NCBI GenBank assembly: GCA_902519435.1
Contig: CABYKC010000022.1
Location: 1-10,000, forward strand
DNA length: 10,000 bases
Direction of reading: 5' to 3'
Origin: an uncultured Alphaproteobacteria bacterium
GTDB taxonomy: Bacteria > Pseudomonadota > Alphaproteobacteria > HIMB59 > GCA-002718135
The first letter of the stretch is position 1, and every line of letters starts with the position of its first letter. A program made the position numbers and the translations under genes. The notes under the pieces are model-generated. The model was not told where the DNA came from. It made no database searches and saw only the letters and a program-made list of their open reading frames with translations. Of this stretch, positions 7,910 to 10,000 are shown piece by piece.

Positions 7910-8275
7910 GTGACTGAGTTTCTATTTGAATATTTACCTATTTTAATTTTTATATTCATTGCTTTAGCATTAGCTATTGGAATGACATTGCTATCTTTTG
8001 TAGTTGGAGACTCGCAACCGGACCAAGAAAAATTATCAGCTTATGAATGCGGATTTGAAGCTTTTGACGACGCTCGAGGACGATTTGATGTAAGATTTTA
8101 TTTAGTAGCGATTTTATTTATAATTTTTGATTTAGAAGTTGCCTTCTTATTTCCATGGGCAATAACTTTAGGTAATATTGGCCTGTTTGGTTTTTGGTCA
8201 ATGATGATTTTCCTGACTGTTTTAACTATTGGTTTTATTTATGAATGGAAAAAAGGAGCTTTAGAATGGGAGTAG
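7910..8275 (+). CDS. nuoA: NADH-quinone oxidoreductase subunit A
   Basis: This 121-residue protein is a small inner-membrane subunit of complex I (ND3 homologue) with three predicted transmembrane helices at about 8-31, 62-82 and 90-112. The conserved first loop [21 protein letters not shown] (43-63) contains the cysteine-bearing segment that changes conformation next to the quinone channel. The second helix carries the family motif [11 protein letters not shown] (73-83) with D74 and E76. It starts at GTG 7910, with only a weak GAG six bases upstream. It opens the nuo operon after a 98-base spacer behind tRNA-Asp, in which no strong promoter was recognised. Its last ten bases overlap the nuoB start, and the nuoB ribosome site lies inside nuoA. 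Confidence 0.97.
   Translation: MTEFLFEYLPILIFIFIALALAIGMTLLSFVVGDSQPDQEKLSAYECGFEAFDDARGRFDVRFYLVAILFIIFDLEVAFLFPWAITLGNIGLFGFWSMMIFLTVLTIGFIYEWKKGALEWE
8255..8258 (+). promoter_or_regulatory. Ribosome binding site that fixes the nuoB start
   Basis: GGAG, within AAAAGGAG at 8251-8258, stands seven bases upstream of the ATG at 8266. An in-frame ATG at 8245 lies before this site and has no such signal, so 8266 is the better start. Confidence 0.8.
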
Positions 8276-8778
8276 ATGAAGCAAAAAAAATTATTGATGA
8301 TGAACTAAATTCAGAATTATCTTCAAAAGGTTTTTTAGTCGCTAGCTATGATAAAATTCTTACTTGGGCTAGAACTGGTTCTTTATGGCCAATGACATTC
8401 GGATTAGCATGTTGTGGAGTAGAAATGATACATTCTTATATGGCAAGATATGATCTAGATCGTTATGGAGTCATACCAAGAGGTAGTCCTAGACAATCTG
8501 ATGTAATGATTGTTGCTGGCACACTAACAAATAAAATGGCACCGGCTTTAAGAAAAGTTTATGATCAAATGCCAGAACCTCGATGGGTAATATCAATGGG
8601 CTCATGTGCAAATGGTGGTGGATATTATCACTATTCGTATTCAGTAGTAAGAGGCTGTGATAGGATAGTTCCCGTCGATGTTTACGTACCAGGATGCCCC
8701 CCAACAGCAGAAGCATTAGTTTACGGTATATTACAATTACAGAAAAAAATTAGAAGAGAAAATAAATTTAAAAGATAA
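8266..8778 (+). CDS. nuoB: NADH-quinone oxidoreductase subunit B
   Basis: This 170-residue protein (PSST/Nqo6 homologue) carries the terminal iron-sulfur cluster N2, which hands electrons to quinone at the interface with NuoD. The four ligands are visible: the tandem pair C49-C50 in ACCGVEM (48-54), C114 in GSCA (112-115) and C144 in PGCPP (142-146). The quinone-proximal segment [14 protein letters not shown] (66-79) is also intact. The start is placed at the ATG at 8266 because AAAGGAG lies seven bases before it; an in-frame ATG at 8245 would add seven residues (MEKRSFR) and overlap nuoA by 31 bases. With the chosen start the overlap is ten bases. An A8 run (8283-8290) falls at codons 6-9. 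nuoC follows after six bases. Confidence 0.96.
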   Translation: MGVDEAKKIIDDELNSELSSKGFLVASYDKILTWARTGSLWPMTFGLACCGVEMIHSYMARYDLDRYGVIPRGSPRQSDVMIVAGTLTNKMAPALRKVYDQMPEPRWVISMGSCANGGGYYHYSYSVVRGCDRIVPVDVYVPGCPPTAEALVYGILQLQKKIRRENKFKR

Positions 8779-8784
8779 TTTTAT

Positions 8785-9366
8785 ATGATTAAATTTCTTA
8801 CTAAAATAGATGGCATAACTAATGTTTTAGAAAATAATAATATGTTAGAAATAGAATTTGAAAAAAATAATATTATAAAAATTTTTAATGAATTAAGAGA
8901 TAACACTGAGCTTAATTTCAATCAATTATTAGATATTACGGCTGTAGACTATCCTTCAAGAGAATTTAGATTTGATTTAATTTATATTTTGCAAAGTTTA
9001 ACAAAAAATAAAAAAATTATTCTTAAAACTTTTATTAAAGAAAATGAAAACATAGAATCAATAACAAATATTCACAAATCTGCGGATTGGTATGAAAGAG
9101 AATGTTATGATTTATTTGGAATTGAATTTATTAACCATCCTGATTTAAGAAGGATAATGACTGATTACAATTTTGAAGGTTATCCATTGCGCAAAGATTT
9201 TCCTTTAACAGGACACACAGAAGTTCGCTATGACGACCTTGAAAAAAAAGTAATATATGAACCTGTTAAGTTAACTCAAGAATTTAGAAATTTTGATAGT
9301 GAATCTCCTTGGGAAGGAATGGAAAACAAACTTTTTGGTGATGAGAAATCTACTGGTGAAAATTAA
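8785..9366 (+). CDS. nuoC: NADH-quinone oxidoreductase subunit C
   Basis: This 193-residue hydrophilic subunit (30-kDa/Nqo5 homologue) is part of the peripheral arm of complex I and packs against NuoD and NuoB. The family signature is clear: WYERECYDLFGIEF (102-115), then HPDLRRIMTDYNFEGYPLRK (118-137) and DFPLTGHTEVRYD (138-150), closing with PWEG (175-178). The N-terminal 100 residues are lysine- and asparagine-rich and less conserved, as is usual. It is not fused to nuoD, unlike the NuoCD of Escherichia coli, which fits Alphaproteobacteria. It starts six bases after the nuoB stop with no convincing Shine-Dalgarno, so it is probably translated by reinitiation. The nuoD start follows immediately after its stop. 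Confidence 0.96.
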   Translation: MIKFLTKIDGITNVLENNNMLEIEFEKNNIIKIFNELRDNTELNFNQLLDITAVDYPSREFRFDLIYILQSLTKNKKIILKTFIKENENIESITNIHKSADWYERECYDLFGIEFINHPDLRRIMTDYNFEGYPLRKDFPLTGHTEVRYDDLEKKVIYEPVKLTQEFRNFDSESPWEGMENKLFGDEKSTGEN

Positions 9367-10000
9367 ATGAAAGAAGTAGAGCTTAATACAACTACAATTA
9401 ACTTTGGCCCTCAACATCCAGCTGCGCATGGTGTTTTACGTTTAGTAGTTGAGCTTGAAGGTGAAGTAGTTCAAAGAGCAGAACCACACATCGGATTGTT
9501 ACATAGGGGGACAGAAAAATTAATTGAATATAAAACTTATCTTCAAGCAGTTCCTTATTTTGATAGACTTGATTACGTTTCACCAATGTGTCAAGAACAT
9601 GCTTTTGCATTAGCAACTGAAAATCTTCTAGGTATCAATGTTCCTGAAAGAGCAAAATTTATTCGTGTTATTTTTGCTGAAATTACTAGAATACTAAATC
9701 ATTTATTAAATATACCTGCCTATGCTGCTGACATTGGTGCAGTGACACCTTTTTTATGGTGTTTTGAAGAAAGGGAAAAGCTTTTGGAGTTTCATGAAGC
9801 CGTATCTGGAGCAAGATTTCATGCAGCCTATTTTAGACCTGGCGGCGTTCATCAGGATATGCCAGAAGGAATGGAAGAAAAATTATTTGAACATTTTAAA
9901 ACTCTTCCAAAATTTATTGATGATCTTGAAAGCTTGCTTACTAATAACAGAATTTTAAGACAAAGATCAGTTGATATAGGAATAATTTCAAAGTCAGAAG
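9367..10000 (+). CDS. nuoD: NADH-quinone oxidoreductase subunit D, N-terminal 211 codons (runs off the right edge)
   Basis: An open frame starts with ATG at 9367, directly after the nuoC stop (TAA 9364-9366), and stays open to the end of the window. The protein (49-kDa/Nqo4 homologue, normally about 390-420 residues) forms the quinone pocket with NuoB. Visible motifs are [14 protein letters not shown] (13-26), [12 protein letters not shown] (41-52), [12 protein letters not shown] (63-74) and [15 protein letters not shown] (150-164). H21 and Y70 correspond by spacing to the quinone-headgroup histidine and tyrosine (Thermus His38/Tyr87), and D122 to the nearby conserved aspartate. All are present, so the enzyme should use quinone normally. 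About half of the gene lies outside the window. Confidence 0.97.
   Translation, partial: MKEVELNTTTINFGPQHPAAHGVLRLVVELEGEVVQRAEPHIGLLHRGTEKLIEYKTYLQAVPYFDRLDYVSPMCQEHAFALATENLLGINVPERAKFIRVIFAEITRILNHLLNIPAYAADIGAVTPFLWCFEEREKLLEFHEAVSGARFHAAYFRPGGVHQDMPEGMEEKLFEHFKTLPKFIDDLESLLTNNRILRQRSVDIGIISKSE

Noticed and set aside
8245..8265. Upstream ATG extension of nuoB
   Set aside because: It has no ribosome site, while the ATG at 8266 has a strong one. The extra residues lie inside the nuoA end.
9398..9958. Short frames at 9398-9616 (minus) and 9764-9958 (plus)
   Set aside because: Both overlap nuoD, whose frame is open from 9367 to the window end and carries all the family motifs.

Overview
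The window is a compact, clearly AT-rich (about 30% G+C by eye), almost fully coding stretch from an alphaproteobacterium with a streamlined genome. The protein families and the gene order (tig-clpP-clpX-lon-hup, two tRNAs, then nuoA-B-C-D with nuoC and nuoD unfused) suggest a Pelagibacterales (SAR11)-like marine lineage or another AT-rich alphaproteobacterium such as the HIMB59/AEGEAN-169 type. Two features bear on placement. A P-II (GlnB/GlnK) gene starts at the left edge, whereas published work described Ca. Pelagibacter ubique HTCC1062 as lacking a PII response. The tRNA-His has the standard G-1:C73 pair that most other Alphaproteobacteria have lost. Species assignment is inference.

Layout. 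Positions 1-1269 (minus strand) hold a class I PLP-dependent aminotransferase whose stop codon overlaps the start of the P-II gene in an ATGA. A 52-base divergent spacer follows. Positions 1322-1550 (plus strand) carry tRNA-His(GTG) and tRNA-Leu(TAG). Only 16 bases later begins the protein quality-control cluster: trigger factor (tig), ClpP and ClpX, joined by stop/start overlaps, then Lon after 30 bases. A 136-base spacer with promoter-like boxes and a direct repeat leads to a GTG-started HU gene with a strong Shine-Dalgarno sequence. A hairpin terminator closes HU, and its U-rich tail runs directly into tRNA-Val(TAC), followed after 3 bases by tRNA-Asp(GTC). After a 98-base spacer the complex I operon starts: nuoA, nuoB (true start inside the nuoA end), nuoC and the first 211 codons of nuoD, which runs off the right edge.

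How the genes work together. Trigger factor meets nascent chains at the ribosome exit. ClpXP and Lon are the ATP-dependent proteases that remove misfolded and regulatory proteins. HU is the nucleoid protein usually found behind lon. NuoA-D are the membrane/hydrophilic junction of NADH:quinone oxidoreductase, and the N2 cluster and quinone-pocket residues are all visible. The aminotransferase/P-II pair links amino-nitrogen metabolism and nitrogen sensing.

I found no mobile element, CRISPR array, toxin-antitoxin, phage or defence gene, and no new multi-gene system. The points worth a second look are local: tRNA/mRNA junctions with no room for promoters, a degenerate peptidyl-prolyl isomerase domain in trigger factor, the tRNA-His identity element, the lon-hup spacer and a start-site correction in nuoB.
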